Source of the DNA: Variovorax paradoxus_P
GTDB taxonomy: Bacteria > Pseudomonadota > Gammaproteobacteria > Burkholderiales > Burkholderiaceae_C
Reading direction: 5' to 3' (one strand)
Assembly: GCF_050627025.1 (NCBI RefSeq)
Contig: NZ_CP192472.1
Length of the DNA: 64,000 nucleotides
Made by a program: the position numbers and the translations under genes. Shown here piece by piece: positions 28,060 through 38,505 of this stretch. Position 1 is the stretch's first letter. Every line of letters begins with the position of its first letter. Below the pieces are notes generated by a model that saw only the letters and a list, made by a program, of their open reading frames with translations, did no database searches and had not been told where the DNA came from.

Positions 28060-29136
28060 ATGAAGTTCGTCGACGAAGCCTTCATCGACATCGCCGCCGG
28101 CGATGGCGGCAACGGCTGCGTGTCGTTCCGTCATGAAAAATACAAGGAATTCGGCGGCCCCAATGGCGGCGACGGCGGCCGCGGCGGCCACGTCTACGCG
28201 GTGGCCGATTCCAACCTCAACACGCTGGTCGACTTCCGCTACTCGCGCCGCCATGAGGCCAAGCGCGGCGAGCACGGCATGGGCTCGGACATGTTCGGCG
28301 CGGCCGGTGACGACATCATCCTGAAAATGCCCGTCGGCACAATCATCAGCGACGCCGAAACCGGCGAAGTGCTGTATGAACTGCTGAAAGAGGGCGAGGT
28401 CGTCACCATCGCCAAGGGCGGTGATGGTGGCTTCGGCAACATGCGCTTCAAGAGCGCGATCAATCGCGCGCCCCGGCAGAAAACGCCCGGCTGGCCCGGC
28501 GAAAAGAAAAGCCTCAAGCTCGAACTCAAGGTGCTTGCCGATGTGGGCCTGCTCGGCATGCCCAATGCGGGCAAGTCGACGCTGATCAGCGCCATCTCGA
28601 ATGCCCGCCCGCGCATTGCGGACTATCCCTTCACCACGCTGCATCCGAATCTTGGCGTGGTTCGCGTCGGCCCCGAGCAGAGCTTCGTGGTGGCGGATCT
28701 CCCCGGCCTGATCGAAGGCGCCTCGGAAGGCGCCGGCCTGGGGCATCTGTTCCTGCGCCATTTGCAGCGCACCCGCTTGCTGCTGCATGTGATCGACCTG
28801 GCGCCGTTCGACGAAACAGTCGATCCGGTGGCACAGGCCAAGGCCATCGTCGGCGAGTTGAAGAAGTACGACACGGCGCTCTACGAGAAGCCGCGCTGGC
28901 TCGTGCTCAACAAGCTCGACATGGTGCCCGGCGACGAGCGTGCCGCGCGCATCAAGGATTTCGTGAAGCGCATGCGCTTCAAGGGCCCGGTGTTCGAAAT
29001 TTCTGCGCTCACGCGAGAAGGGTGCGAGCACCTGGTGCAAGCCGTTTACCAGCACATCAAGGCCGAACAGGTGGCTGAACAGGCGCCGGTCGAGGTCGAT
29101 CCGCGCTTTGCCGAATTGCCGCCCGATCCAAACTGA
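28060..29136 (+). CDS. obgE: GTPase ObgE/CgtA
   Basis: 358 residues. The glycine-rich Obg fold comes first (MKFVDEAFIDIAAGDGGNGC and PNGGDGGRGGHVYA), then the G domain with P-loop GMPNAGKSTLI near 170, DLPGLIEGASEGAGLG and the NKLD box in LVLNKLDMVPGDE. ObgE is an essential GTPase linked to 50S assembly and stress control. The ATG at 28060 gives the family start; a longer frame runs back into the terminator and is rejected. proB follows after 111 bases. Confidence 0.97.
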   Translation: MKFVDEAFIDIAAGDGGNGCVSFRHEKYKEFGGPNGGDGGRGGHVYAVADSNLNTLVDFRYSRRHEAKRGEHGMGSDMFGAAGDDIILKMPVGTIISDAETGEVLYELLKEGEVVTIAKGGDGGFGNMRFKSAINRAPRQKTPGWPGEKKSLKLELKVLADVGLLGMPNAGKSTLISAISNARPRIADYPFTTLHPNLGVVRVGPEQSFVVADLPGLIEGASEGAGLGHLFLRHLQRTRLLLHVIDLAPFDETVDPVAQAKAIVGELKKYDTALYEKPRWLVLNKLDMVPGDERAARIKDFVKRMRFKGPVFEISALTREGCEHLVQAVYQHIKAEQVAEQAPVEVDPRFAELPPDPN

Positions 29137-29247
29137 GGCCGTGCGGCCTCGGCAGGGCAACTGATGCTCGCAGCGAGGCCGAATCGACGGGCGCTCCACA
29201 AACAACAGAACACGCACATTCACGACGACCGACAGCGACAGCCTCAA

Positions 29248-30387
29248 ATGACCTCGAATCCCGGATCCACTGCCCTGCGGGACGCCCGCCGAATCGTCGT
29301 CAAAGTGGGCTCGAGCCTCGTCACCAACGAAGGTCGAGGCCTCGACGAGGCGGCCATCGGTGAATGGTGCCGGCAGCTTGCGGAACTTGTGCGCGATGGG
29401 CGAGAAGTCGTCATGGTGTCCAGCGGGGCCATCGCCGAAGGCATGAAGCGCCTCGGCTGGCGTACCCGGCCGCACGAAGTCCACGAACTCCAGGCGGCGG
29501 CGGCCGTCGGGCAGATGGGCTTGGCCCAGATGTACGAGACCAAGCTGCGCGAGAACGAAATGGGCAGTGCGCAGGTGCTCCTGACCCACGCCGACCTGGC
29601 CGATCGCGAACGCTATCTCAATGCACGTTCGACCCTCGTCACGCTGCTGAGACTGGGCGTGGTGCCGGTCATCAACGAGAACGACACCGTCGTGGTCGAC
29701 GAGATCAAGTTTGGCGACAACGACACGCTGGGCGCGCTGGTGGCCAACCTCGTCGAGGCCGATGCGCTCGTCATCCTGACCGATCAAAAAGGGCTCTTCA
29801 CGGCCGACCCGCGCAAGAACCCTGAAGCCCGGTTCGTGCACGAGGCGGCAGCAGGGGATCCGGCGCTCGAAGCCATGGCGGGCGGAGCGGGCTCCAGCCT
29901 TGGCCGCGGCGGCATGATCACCAAGATCCTGGCCGCCAAGCGCGCAGCCGGCTCCGGCGCCTCCACCGTGATTGCCTGGGGCCGCGAACCCGACGCCTTG
30001 CTGCGCCTCGCGCGCGGTGAACCCATCGGCACCCTGCTGGTCGCCCAGACGGCTAAGCACCAGGCTCGCAAGCGCTGGATGGCCGACCATCTGCAATTGC
30101 GCGGCTCCGTAACGGTCGACGCCGGTGCCGCGGCCAAGGTGCGCGCCGAAGGCAAGAGCCTGCTGCCTATCGGCATGACGAGCGTCTCGGGTGAGTTTTC
30201 GCGCGGCGACGTGATCGCGGTCCGCGACACCGAAGGCCTGGAACTGGCCCGGGGCCTTGCCAATTACTCGAGCGTTGAAGCGCGCTTGCTGTGCCGCAAG
30301 CCTTCATCGGAATTCGAGCGGTTGCTGGGCTACGTTGCGGAGCCGGAGATGGTGCACCGCGACAACATGGTGCTGATGCCCAACTGA
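29248..30387 (+). CDS. proB: Glutamate 5-kinase
   Basis: 379 residues. The amino-acid kinase domain contains ARRIVVKVGSSLVTNEGRGL, MVSSGAIAEGMKRLGW and INENDTVVVDEIKFGDNDTL. A C-terminal PUA domain (about 285-370) begins in the region of GSVTVDAGAAAKVRAEGKSL. ProB makes gamma-glutamyl phosphate, the first step of proline synthesis, and is usually inhibited by proline. The start is the ATG at 29248, with MTSNPGS just before the conserved block. obg next to proB is a common proteobacterial pairing. Confidence 0.96.
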   Translation: MTSNPGSTALRDARRIVVKVGSSLVTNEGRGLDEAAIGEWCRQLAELVRDGREVVMVSSGAIAEGMKRLGWRTRPHEVHELQAAAAVGQMGLAQMYETKLRENEMGSAQVLLTHADLADRERYLNARSTLVTLLRLGVVPVINENDTVVVDEIKFGDNDTLGALVANLVEADALVILTDQKGLFTADPRKNPEARFVHEAAAGDPALEAMAGGAGSSLGRGGMITKILAAKRAAGSGASTVIAWGREPDALLRLARGEPIGTLLVAQTAKHQARKRWMADHLQLRGSVTVDAGAAAKVRAEGKSLLPIGMTSVSGEFSRGDVIAVRDTEGLELARGLANYSSVEARLLCRKPSSEFERLLGYVAEPEMVHRDNMVLMPN

Positions 30388-30390
30388 TTA

Positions 30391-30416
30391 AAAAAAACGG
30401 GGCGCAAGGCCCCGTT
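30391..30416 (-). terminator. Terminator of the leftward CNP1 gene, possibly bidirectional
   Basis: An eight-base-pair stem, AACGGGGC/GCCCCGTT with a five-base loop (30396-30416), reads leftward into a T run (seven T at 30397-30391). It therefore best serves the CNP1 gene, whose stop lies just right of it. Rightward the tail is poor (ACTGGTTT), but it could also stop proB transcription. Confidence 0.75.
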
Positions 30417-30422
30417 ACTGGT

Positions 30423-31016
30423 TTACTGAACTTCGCGAACCGGATTGCGCAGGTTTCGCACCATGTCCCCGACCGAATTGCGCGGCGCATTGCCGCGGCA
30501 CAGTGCCTGGGTCGACAGCGCCTTGGCGTAGCGCGAGTTCAGGTTGTCAATGCGCTTCCACTCCGGCGTCTTGATTTCCTGCCAGGTGCCATTGTTGTAG
30601 CGGGCATAGCTCTTCAATTCCCCGGTGGAGCAGCGTACGCCCTCGTAAAACGCGTTGGTGCCCCCGCCGTTGCGGTTCTGCGCCACTACCACGTAGCGCA
30701 CGATGCCGTCCGGCGTGATTGCAATGGTGCCCGGGTCGACGCCGAACTTCAGCGTCATGTAGGGTGGCATCTCGATGGGCAGCAGACGGCTTTCGCTGAA
30801 AGCCGGCGGCGGGGGTACCTCGGTTTCGGCCCACTCGGTGTCCGACTCGGTGCGCTTTGGCGGCGGCGGCATGCCCGCTTGCGCCCAGTCGGGGTTGTCG
30901 GTGTCGTGAGCCCCCGATGCGCAACCCGCAAGCACGGCTACGCACAGGAGAAGCAGGGCGCGTTCAGCGTTGCGACGGAAGGAAAGGCGCTTTGTTGTTG
31001 GGAGAAGAAGGTTCAT
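30423..31016 (-). CDS. CNP1-like family lipoprotein
   Basis: 197 residues. A basic N-terminus and hydrophobic core end in the lipobox LAGC, placing the lipid-bearing Cys at residue 32. A Pro-rich linker (MPPPPK and VPPPPAF) leads to the CNP1-like domain with YMTLKFGVDPGTIAITPDGI and YEGVRCSTGELKSYARYNNG. The family's job is unknown; the domain is found in betaproteobacterial envelope proteins. Its start lies 53 bases inside the rppH gene, an unusually long same-strand overlap, and no downstream ATG before the lipobox offers a shorter choice. Confidence 0.85.
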   Translation of the reverse strand: MNLLLPTTKRLSFRRNAERALLLLCVAVLAGCASGAHDTDNPDWAQAGMPPPPKRTESDTEWAETEVPPPPAFSESRLLPIEMPPYMTLKFGVDPGTIAITPDGIVRYVVVAQNRNGGGTNAFYEGVRCSTGELKSYARYNNGTWQEIKTPEWKRIDNLNSRYAKALSTQALCRGNAPRNSVGDMVRNLRNPVREVQ

Positions 31017-31632
31017 CGCTCACTGAAGGAATGTCGGGATGCGGATCGAAACTGCCGCCGGGCGGCAGGTCCAGACCCGCGGGCGCGCCGCCGTCTGGCG
31101 TGTGGCGCTCGAACTCTCGGGCGCGCACGTTGCTGCGCAGAAAACGGTTGCGAAAATCCTGCCGCGGCAGGTAGCGAGCGAGCTCGGTCAGTGCCATCTC
31201 GTAGACGCCGCGTTTGAATTCGACGACCACATCGAGCGGCACCCAGTAATCGTGCCATCGCCAGGCGTCGAACTCGGGGTGGTCGGTGGCACGCAGGTTC
31301 AAATCCCAGTCGTGACCGATCAATTGCAGCAAATACCAGATTTGCTTCTGGCCCTTGTAGTGGCCCCGTGCGTCACGGCGAATGAACCGATCCGGCACCT
31401 CGTAGCGCAACCAGTCACGGGTACGGGCCACGATGCGCACGTGCTCCGGATGGAGCCCGACTTCCTCGTGCAGTTCCCGGAACATGGCTTGTTCGGGACT
31501 TTCCCCGCGGTCTATGCCGCCTTGCGGAAACTGCCAGGAATGCGTGCGTATGCGTTTGCCCCAGAAAACCTGGTTTCTCTGGTTGAGCAGGATGATGCCG
31601 ACGTTGGGCCTGAAGCCGTCCCGGTCGAGCAT
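30964..31632 (-). CDS. rppH: RNA pyrophosphohydrolase RppH
   Basis: 222 residues. The N-terminus MLDRDGFRPNVGIILLNQRN and the Nudix box in GGIDRGESPEQAMFRELHEE followed by VGL match RppH, which removes pyrophosphate from 5'-triphosphate RNA and starts RNA decay. The tail beyond residue 165 is longer than in Escherichia coli and low in complexity (Pro, Ser, Asp rich). The ATG at 31632 is chosen over a TTG two codons upstream. The 3' end overlaps the CNP1 gene. It is divergent from proS, with 143 bases between starts. Confidence 0.94.
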   Translation of the reverse strand: MLDRDGFRPNVGIILLNQRNQVFWGKRIRTHSWQFPQGGIDRGESPEQAMFRELHEEVGLHPEHVRIVARTRDWLRYEVPDRFIRRDARGHYKGQKQIWYLLQLIGHDWDLNLRATDHPEFDAWRWHDYWVPLDVVVEFKRGVYEMALTELARYLPRQDFRNRFLRSNVRAREFERHTPDGGAPAGLDLPPGGSFDPHPDIPSVSDEPSSPNNKAPFLPSQR

Positions 31633-31775
31633 AATCAAACCCCAATTTTTGAACTGAGTCGATTATGCATGCCGGGTTGCGCTCGGCAAGCGGCCAGTTC
31701 GAGGCTCACGGGTTCCCGGAGGTCTCTCCCGGCGCCTGTTTTCCCTACGACTTTGAATCCACCAGCGCGATCCCG

Positions 31776-33517
<1,742 letters not shown>

Positions 33518-33521
<4 letters not shown>

Positions 33522-34174
33522 GCGTGGAGGGCGGCCTCTCGCGACGCCAATGCCTGGGCGCCGCCGCTGCGGCGGGCGCCTTGGCGGCGCTGTCGCTGCC
33601 AGAAGCCGCCCATGCCGGTGCGCAGATCGAAGAGCCGCTGATCGACTCGGTGCGCACCGCGCTGAGCTCGGCCGTTCATAACAAGGCGCCGCCGGTTCCA
33701 GAGTTTTCGAGCACCGAGGCTCGGCTGAACTATTTGCGCTGGCTCGGTGAAATGAGCGAGCGCCTCAAGAAAAAAATTGCCGACTGGCCCACGCGCAAGG
33801 AGTTCTTGCAGACCGTCTGGTACGAGAGCAAGCGCTCGGGTCTCGACGTGAGCCTGGTGCTTGGGCTCATCCAGGTCGAGAGCAACTTCCGCAAGTTCGC
33901 GGTGTCCAGCGCCGGCGCCCGAGGCTACATGCAGGTCATGCCGTTCTGGACCCGCGTGATCGGCGACAGCGACCCGGCCAAGCTGTTCCACATGCAGACC
34001 AACCTGCGCTTCGGCTGCGTCATCCTGCGCCACTATCTCGACCGCGAGCAGGGTGACCTGTACATGACGCTTGGCCGCTACAACGGCAGCCGTGGCAAGT
34101 CGCCGTATCCGAACGCCGTGTTCGCGAACCAGCGCCTCTGGACCTTCGTCGACAGGGACCGCGCAGCCGCCTGA
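33518..34174 (+). CDS. Lytic transglycosylase (SLT family)
   Basis: 218 residues. An N-terminal signal with SRRQCLGAAAAAGAL looks Tat-like (Ser-Arg-Arg before a hydrophobic run). The SLT domain (about 105-200) has the catalytic Glu in LGLIQVESNFRKFAVSSAGA, then GYMQVMPFW and NLRFGCVILRHYLDRE, and ends with LGRYNGS. Such enzymes cut peptidoglycan to leave 1,6-anhydro ends. It is translationally coupled to proS by a four-base overlap. The twin-Arg match is partial, so Sec export is also possible. Confidence 0.9.
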
Positions 34175-34198
34175 CCGCCTGGCGCAGAAGGCGGCGGG

Positions 34199-35482
34199 CT
34201 AAGCCCTTGTGACCATGACCTGGTCGATGCGATAGCTGTCGACGTCCATCACCTCGAAGGTGTAGCCGCCCCAACTCACGCTGTCGGTACGCTTGGGCAC
34301 GCGGCGCAGCATCACCATCAAGAACCCGGCGAGGGTTTCGTATTCATCCGAATGCGGCAGTTCGTCGATGTGCAATGCGCGCTGCACGTCCTGGATCGGC
34401 GTCACGCCGTCGATCAACCAGGAGTTCTCGTCGCGCTTCACGATCTGCTCTTCGTCGGGCATCGACACCAGGTCGCCCATCACCGTGCTCATCACGTCGT
34501 TGAGCGTGATCACGCCCACCACCAGACTGTACTCGTTGACGATGATCGCGAAGTCTTCATGCGCCTGCTGAAACTGCTCGAGCACCTCTGTAAGCGAAAG
34601 CCGGTCCGGAACAACCAGTGCCTTGTGCAGCGGCAACCCCTTGTCGAAAGCCAGCGGCTGGCCGCTCAGCACGCGCTGGAACATGTCCTTCGCATCGACA
34701 TACCCAAGCACGTGGTCGATATCGCCGTCGCATACCGGATAGGCTGAAAAAGGCTCGGCCACAATGCGCGCCCGCAAAACCGATTCCGGGTCGTCGTGCA
34801 GAAACCAGGCGATGTTGTCTCGCACCGTCATCACGCTGCTCACCAGGCGCGTGTCCAGCTCGAACACATTGGCGATCACCTGCTGCTCGCGCACCGCGAG
34901 CACGCCCGCGCGCGCGCCGGCTTCGGTCATGGCCAGGATGTCGGCCGAGGTGATCTTGTCGTCCCGCACCAGCGGCATGCCCAGCACCTTGAACAGCATG
35001 TCGGTCGAGCGGGTGAACAGCCACACCAGCGGCTTGAACGCCGTGATCAGCAGCAGCATCGGTCCGACCATGCGCACGGCGATGTGCTCCGGGTTGCTCA
35101 TGCCTAGCCGCTTGGGAAACAGGTCGGCAAAAACCAGGAAGACCGCAATGACGATCACGAACGAACACATGAAAGCCACGTTCGCCGAGGCTTCCGCGCT
35201 CATCCAGTTCTCGAAGAAGCGCGCGAAGTAGGGGCTGAGCGAGCCCTCACCCACCACGCCACCAAGAATGGCCACTGCGTTGAGGCCGATCTGCACCACC
35301 GTGAAATAGTGGCCCGGCTGCTCCTGCACGCGCAGCACGCGCTCGGCCCGGGCGTCGCCTTCGTCGGCCATCTGGCGCAGCCGCAGGCGCCGCGAGGCGG
35401 CAAGGGTGATCTCGGCAAGTGAGAAGAATGCGCTCATCGCGATCAGCAAGACGATGATGAGCAGGCTTTGGGTAAGAGTCAT
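34199..35482 (-). CDS. HlyC/CorC-type transporter with CNNM and CBS domains
   Basis: 427 residues from the ATG at 35482 (MTLTQSLLIIVLLIAMSAFF). The N-terminal DUF21/CNNM membrane domain covers about 1-190, with FSLAEITLAASRRLRLRQMA. Two CBS domains (about 205-335) have SSVMTVRDNIAWF and DFAIIVNEYSLVVGVITLND. A CorC_HlyC C-terminal domain (about 350-427) ends TDSVSWGGYTFEVMDVDSYR. Members are linked to magnesium or cobalt efflux; the ion here is unknown. Short hairpins lie just upstream. Confidence 0.9.
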   Translation of the reverse strand: MTLTQSLLIIVLLIAMSAFFSLAEITLAASRRLRLRQMADEGDARAERVLRVQEQPGHYFTVVQIGLNAVAILGGVVGEGSLSPYFARFFENWMSAEASANVAFMCSFVIVIAVFLVFADLFPKRLGMSNPEHIAVRMVGPMLLLITAFKPLVWLFTRSTDMLFKVLGMPLVRDDKITSADILAMTEAGARAGVLAVREQQVIANVFELDTRLVSSVMTVRDNIAWFLHDDPESVLRARIVAEPFSAYPVCDGDIDHVLGYVDAKDMFQRVLSGQPLAFDKGLPLHKALVVPDRLSLTEVLEQFQQAHEDFAIIVNEYSLVVGVITLNDVMSTVMGDLVSMPDEEQIVKRDENSWLIDGVTPIQDVQRALHIDELPHSDEYETLAGFLMVMLRRVPKRTDSVSWGGYTFEVMDVDSYRIDQVMVTRA

Positions 35483-35483
35483 G

Positions 35484-35524
35484 ATGGCACTTCGAAGAGT
35501 GCCATGGTGCCATGACATGGCGCC
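35484..35524 (-). promoter_or_regulatory. Tandem hairpins upstream of the corC-like gene
   Basis: ATGGCACT-6-AGTGCCAT (35484-35505) is a perfect eight-base dyad. GGTGCCATG and CATGGCGCC (35506-35524) form a second with one wobble. Both lie within 45 bases of the start of the transporter gene and repeat the unit TGCCATG. Whether they act in DNA (operator) or RNA (leader) cannot be told. Confidence 0.35.
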
Positions 35525-35572
35525 CATTCCGGCGACCGCCGCGGAACCGGCCTTGCCCGGCCTCCGTAAAGC

Positions 35573-36076
35573 CTAGACCCCGCCGTGCGGGTGGGTCGGA
35601 TCGACCCAGAGCACCGATTCCGGTTTTTCCACCGGCTCGATGTCCAGGTTGACGGCCACCGCCTCGCCGTCGCTGCGGCACAGCACGCACTCGAGCGGTT
35701 CGGTGGCGCTGGCGTTGATTTCCTGGTGCGGCACATAGGGCGGCACGTAGATGAAATCGCCCGGCCCGGCTTCGGCTGTGAACTCGAGCTTTTCACCCCA
35801 GCGCATGCGCGCGCGACCGCGCACGACATAGATCACCGATTCAAGGTGCCCGTGGTGATGGGCACCCGTCTTGGCGTCGGCATGGATGGTGACGGTGCCG
35901 GCCCAAAGCTTCTGCGCACCGACGCGGGCAAAGTTGATGGCTGCCGCCCGGTTCATGCCGGGCGTCTGTGCGGTGTTGACGTCGAGCTGGTTGGCCGCGA
36001 CCACGCGCACCCCGTCGTGCTTCCAGGCCGGAGCGGCCCCGCCGTCGTGCGAATGACCATCGTGATCGTGGCTCAT
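35573..36076 (-). CDS. Cupin-fold protein
   Basis: 167 residues. A His-rich start (MSHDHDGHSHDGG) is followed by a single cupin barrel with motif 1 in GAHHHGHLESVIYVVRGRAR and motif 2 in GPGDFIYVPPYVPHQEINAS. The three histidines of HHHGHLE and the later His in VPHQ fit a metal site. It may be an isomerase or dioxygenase-like enzyme or a binding protein; no substrate is evident. It lies 20 bases after grxD on the same strand. Confidence 0.85.
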   Translation of the reverse strand: MSHDHDGHSHDGGAAPAWKHDGVRVVAANQLDVNTAQTPGMNRAAAINFARVGAQKLWAGTVTIHADAKTGAHHHGHLESVIYVVRGRARMRWGEKLEFTAEAGPGDFIYVPPYVPHQEINASATEPLECVLCRSDGEAVAVNLDIEPVEKPESVLWVDPTHPHGGV

Positions 36077-36096
36077 GGCAGGCCCCGAAAAAAGAA

Positions 36097-36426
36097 TCAG
36101 GCGGGGTTGCTGCCGCCCAGCACTTGCTGCAGCTCGCCCGATTCGTACATCTCCATCATGATGTCCGAGCCGCCTACGAATTCGCCCTTTACGTAGAGCT
36201 GGGGAATCGTCGGCCAGTTGCTGTATTCCTTGATGCCCTGGCGAATGCCGTCGTCTTCGAGCACGTTGACGGTCTTGAGCGTCTTGGTGTCGACACCGAC
36301 CGCCTTGAGGATCTGGATTGCACGGCCCGAAAAACCGCACATCGGAAAGCTCGCGTTGCCCTTCATGAAGAGCACGAGGTCGTTGGTCTTGACGAGATCG
36401 TCGATGCGTTGTTGAGCGTCGGACAT
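36097..36426 (-). CDS. grxD: Monothiol glutaredoxin GrxD (Grx4)
   Basis: 109 residues. The CGFS active site is in FPMCGFSGRAIQILKAVGVD, with TIPQLYVKGEFVGGSDIM as the glutathione-binding region. Grx4 carries [2Fe-2S] clusters and supports iron-sulphur assembly. It lies 31 bases after prmC in the leftward hemA-prfA-prmC-grxD run, a grouping common in betaproteobacteria. Confidence 0.96.
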   Translation of the reverse strand: MSDAQQRIDDLVKTNDLVLFMKGNASFPMCGFSGRAIQILKAVGVDTKTLKTVNVLEDDGIRQGIKEYSNWPTIPQLYVKGEFVGGSDIMMEMYESGELQQVLGGSNPA

Positions 36427-36457
36427 GGGGACTCCTGAAAAAGTGGGCTTGAGGGGA

Positions 36458-37315
36458 TTATTTCACCGGCCGCCAGATTCCGCCGGAACAGCGCGCGATG
36501 CCGGCAAGGTCATCGCGGCTTTGGACTTCCGCAAAACCGCGTGTTTCCAAAAGCTGGCGCACGGCCGCTGCCTGGTCGTGGCCGTGTTCCAGCAGCAGCC
36601 AGCCGCCGTTGGCAAGGTGCGACGGCGCGCTCCGCACGATCTGGCGAATGTCGTCCAGCCCGTCGGCACCCGCCATCAGCGCAGCCGGGGGTTCGTGCCG
36701 AAGCGCAGGCAGATGCGGATCGCCGGCTGCGATGTAAGGCGGGTTGCTGGCAATGACGGCGTAGCCACCGGCCGCACCCTCCAGCCAGTGGGCCTGGCTG
36801 AAATGCACCGGGAGACCAAGGCGCTCCGCATTGGCCCGGGCGACGGCCAGCGCATCGGCGCTCGCATCGACCGCGTCGACCTGCGAATCCGGCCGCGCAT
36901 GCTGCAGCGCCAGCGCGATGGCGCCGCTGCCGGTGCCCAGGTCGAGCACCCGCGGAGCGTCACGGCCTTCAAGGCACTCCAGGGCCCAGTCGACCAGCGT
37001 TTCGGTGTCGGGGCGCGGCACCAGCACCCGCGCGTCCACCTGCAGGGTCAGGCCGTGAAACTCCTTTTCGCCGAGCAGGTAGGCCACCGGTTCGCCCGCC
37101 AGCCTGCGCGACAGCCGCGCGGCGAGTGCGGACCACGCGGGGCCAGGAATGGCGTCGGTGTCGTGCGCCAGCAGCCAAGCGCGGTCGTGCGCCGCGCGGC
37201 CCAGCGTGTGCAGCAGCAGCAGCTGGGCGTCGAGCCTGTCGATGCCCAGCGCCACCGCCGCGGCCAGCGCCTGCGCCACGGTGGCCGGGATGGCCGGCGT
37301 GGTGGCATCCGTCAT
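36458..37315 (-). CDS. prmC: Release factor glutamine methyltransferase PrmC
   Basis: 285 residues. The SAM motif VLDLGTGSGAIALALQHARP is near residue 120 and the catalytic NPPY motif is in VIASNPPYIAAGDPHL near 190. PrmC methylates the Gln of the GGQ loop in release factors, and its substrate PrfA is encoded two bases upstream. The ATG at 37315 is chosen; the longer frame runs into prfA. Confidence 0.95.
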   Translation of the reverse strand: MTDATTPAIPATVAQALAAAVALGIDRLDAQLLLLHTLGRAAHDRAWLLAHDTDAIPGPAWSALAARLSRRLAGEPVAYLLGEKEFHGLTLQVDARVLVPRPDTETLVDWALECLEGRDAPRVLDLGTGSGAIALALQHARPDSQVDAVDASADALAVARANAERLGLPVHFSQAHWLEGAAGGYAVIASNPPYIAAGDPHLPALRHEPPAALMAGADGLDDIRQIVRSAPSHLANGGWLLLEHGHDQAAAVRQLLETRGFAEVQSRDDLAGIARCSGGIWRPVK

Positions 37316-37317
37316 CG

Positions 37318-38406
37318 TCACGCCGGCAGGCTCGATTCGAGCTCGGCCAGTTGCTCGGCCTCGCGCGCGGCGCGCAGGGCGTCCAGCACGTCGCCCAGGT
37401 CGCCCTCCATGATCGCCAACAGCTTGTAGAGCGTGAGGTTGATGCGGTGGTCGGTGAGCCGGCCCTGCGGAAAGTTGTATGTACGAATGCGGTCCGAGCG
37501 GTCGCCGCTGCCGATAAGGCCCTTGCGCATGGCGGCGTCCTTGGCGGCCCGCTCGCTGCGCTCCTTCTCCTGGATGCGCGCGGACAGCACCTGCAGTGCC
37601 TTCGCCTTGTTGCGGTGCTGGCTGCGATCGTCCTGGCACTCGGCCACGATGCCGGTCGGAATGTGCGTGATGCGCACTGCCGAGTCGGTCTTGTTGATGT
37701 GCTGGCCGCCGGCGCCGCTCGCGCGGTAGGTGTCAATGCGCAGGTCGGCCGGGTTGATCTGCACTGCCACCGTTTCGTCGGGCTCGGCCAGCACGGCCAC
37801 CGTGCAGGCGCTGGTATGGATGCGGCCCTGGGTTTCGGTTGCCGGCACGCGCTGCACGCGATGGCCGCCCGACTCGAACCGCAGGTGCCCGAACACGTCA
37901 TTGCCTACGATGCGGATCACCACCTCCTTGTAGCCGCCGAGCTCGCTTTCGCTTTCGCTCACCACCTCGCAGCGCCAGCCGGCGCGCTCGCAGTAGCGCG
38001 TGTACATGCGCAGCAGGTCACCCGCGAAAAGCGCCGATTCGTCGCCGCCTGTGCCCGCGCGGATTTCGAGGAATGCGTTGCGCGCGTCGTCCGGGTCTTT
38101 TGGCAGCAGCAGGCGCTGCAGCTCTTCCTCGAGCTGGGCCAACTCGGCCTCGGCACCGGCAATTTCTTCTTGCGCCATTTCGGCCATGTCGGGGTCGTCG
38201 AGCATTTCGCGGGCGGCGGCAATGTCGGCTTCGCGCTGCTTGTAGCGCTCGTAGCGCCCCGCGATCTGCGTGACCTCGGCATGCTCGCGCGAGATGGTGC
38301 GGTACTGCGCCATGTCGCTCATGATGTCTTCGCGCGAAAGCAGGAAGTCGAGTTCGCCGAGGCGCTGCGCATAGCGCTCGAGTTGTTGGCGCAGAAAAGG
38401 TTTCAC
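37318..38406 (-). CDS. prfA: Peptide chain release factor 1
   Basis: 362 residues. The stop-codon tripeptide PAT is in RVPATETQGRIHTSACTVAV and the catalytic GGQ in ASGAGGQHINKTDSAVR. RF1 reads UAA and UAG. The start is a GTG at 38406 giving KPFLRQQLERYAQRL, the family opening; the open frame continues upstream without similarity. Ninety-nine bases separate it from the hemA stop. Confidence 0.96.
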   Translation of the reverse strand: MKPFLRQQLERYAQRLGELDFLLSREDIMSDMAQYRTISREHAEVTQIAGRYERYKQREADIAAAREMLDDPDMAEMAQEEIAGAEAELAQLEEELQRLLLPKDPDDARNAFLEIRAGTGGDESALFAGDLLRMYTRYCERAGWRCEVVSESESELGGYKEVVIRIVGNDVFGHLRFESGGHRVQRVPATETQGRIHTSACTVAVLAEPDETVAVQINPADLRIDTYRASGAGGQHINKTDSAVRITHIPTGIVAECQDDRSQHRNKAKALQVLSARIQEKERSERAAKDAAMRKGLIGSGDRSDRIRTYNFPQGRLTDHRINLTLYKLLAIMEGDLGDVLDALRAAREAEQLAELESSLPA

Positions 38407-38505
38407 GTCGAAAAATTCCGAAGAAGAAGGGGGAGTGCGGCTCGCGGCGGCAAGGCGCAGGATGGCCGCGGCAACAACGGGCCGGGCCGGCGGCGGCAAG
38501 CGTCG

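Noticed and set aside
28006..30096. A 696-codon minus-strand frame opposite obgE and proB
   Set aside because: Same pattern: a shadow of two well-identified genes, without ribosome site or family similarity.
37519..37526. GCCGATAA, identical to the FliA -10
   Set aside because: It lies inside prfA on the antisense strand, with no TAAAGTTT-like block 10 to 12 bases upstream and no gene to drive.
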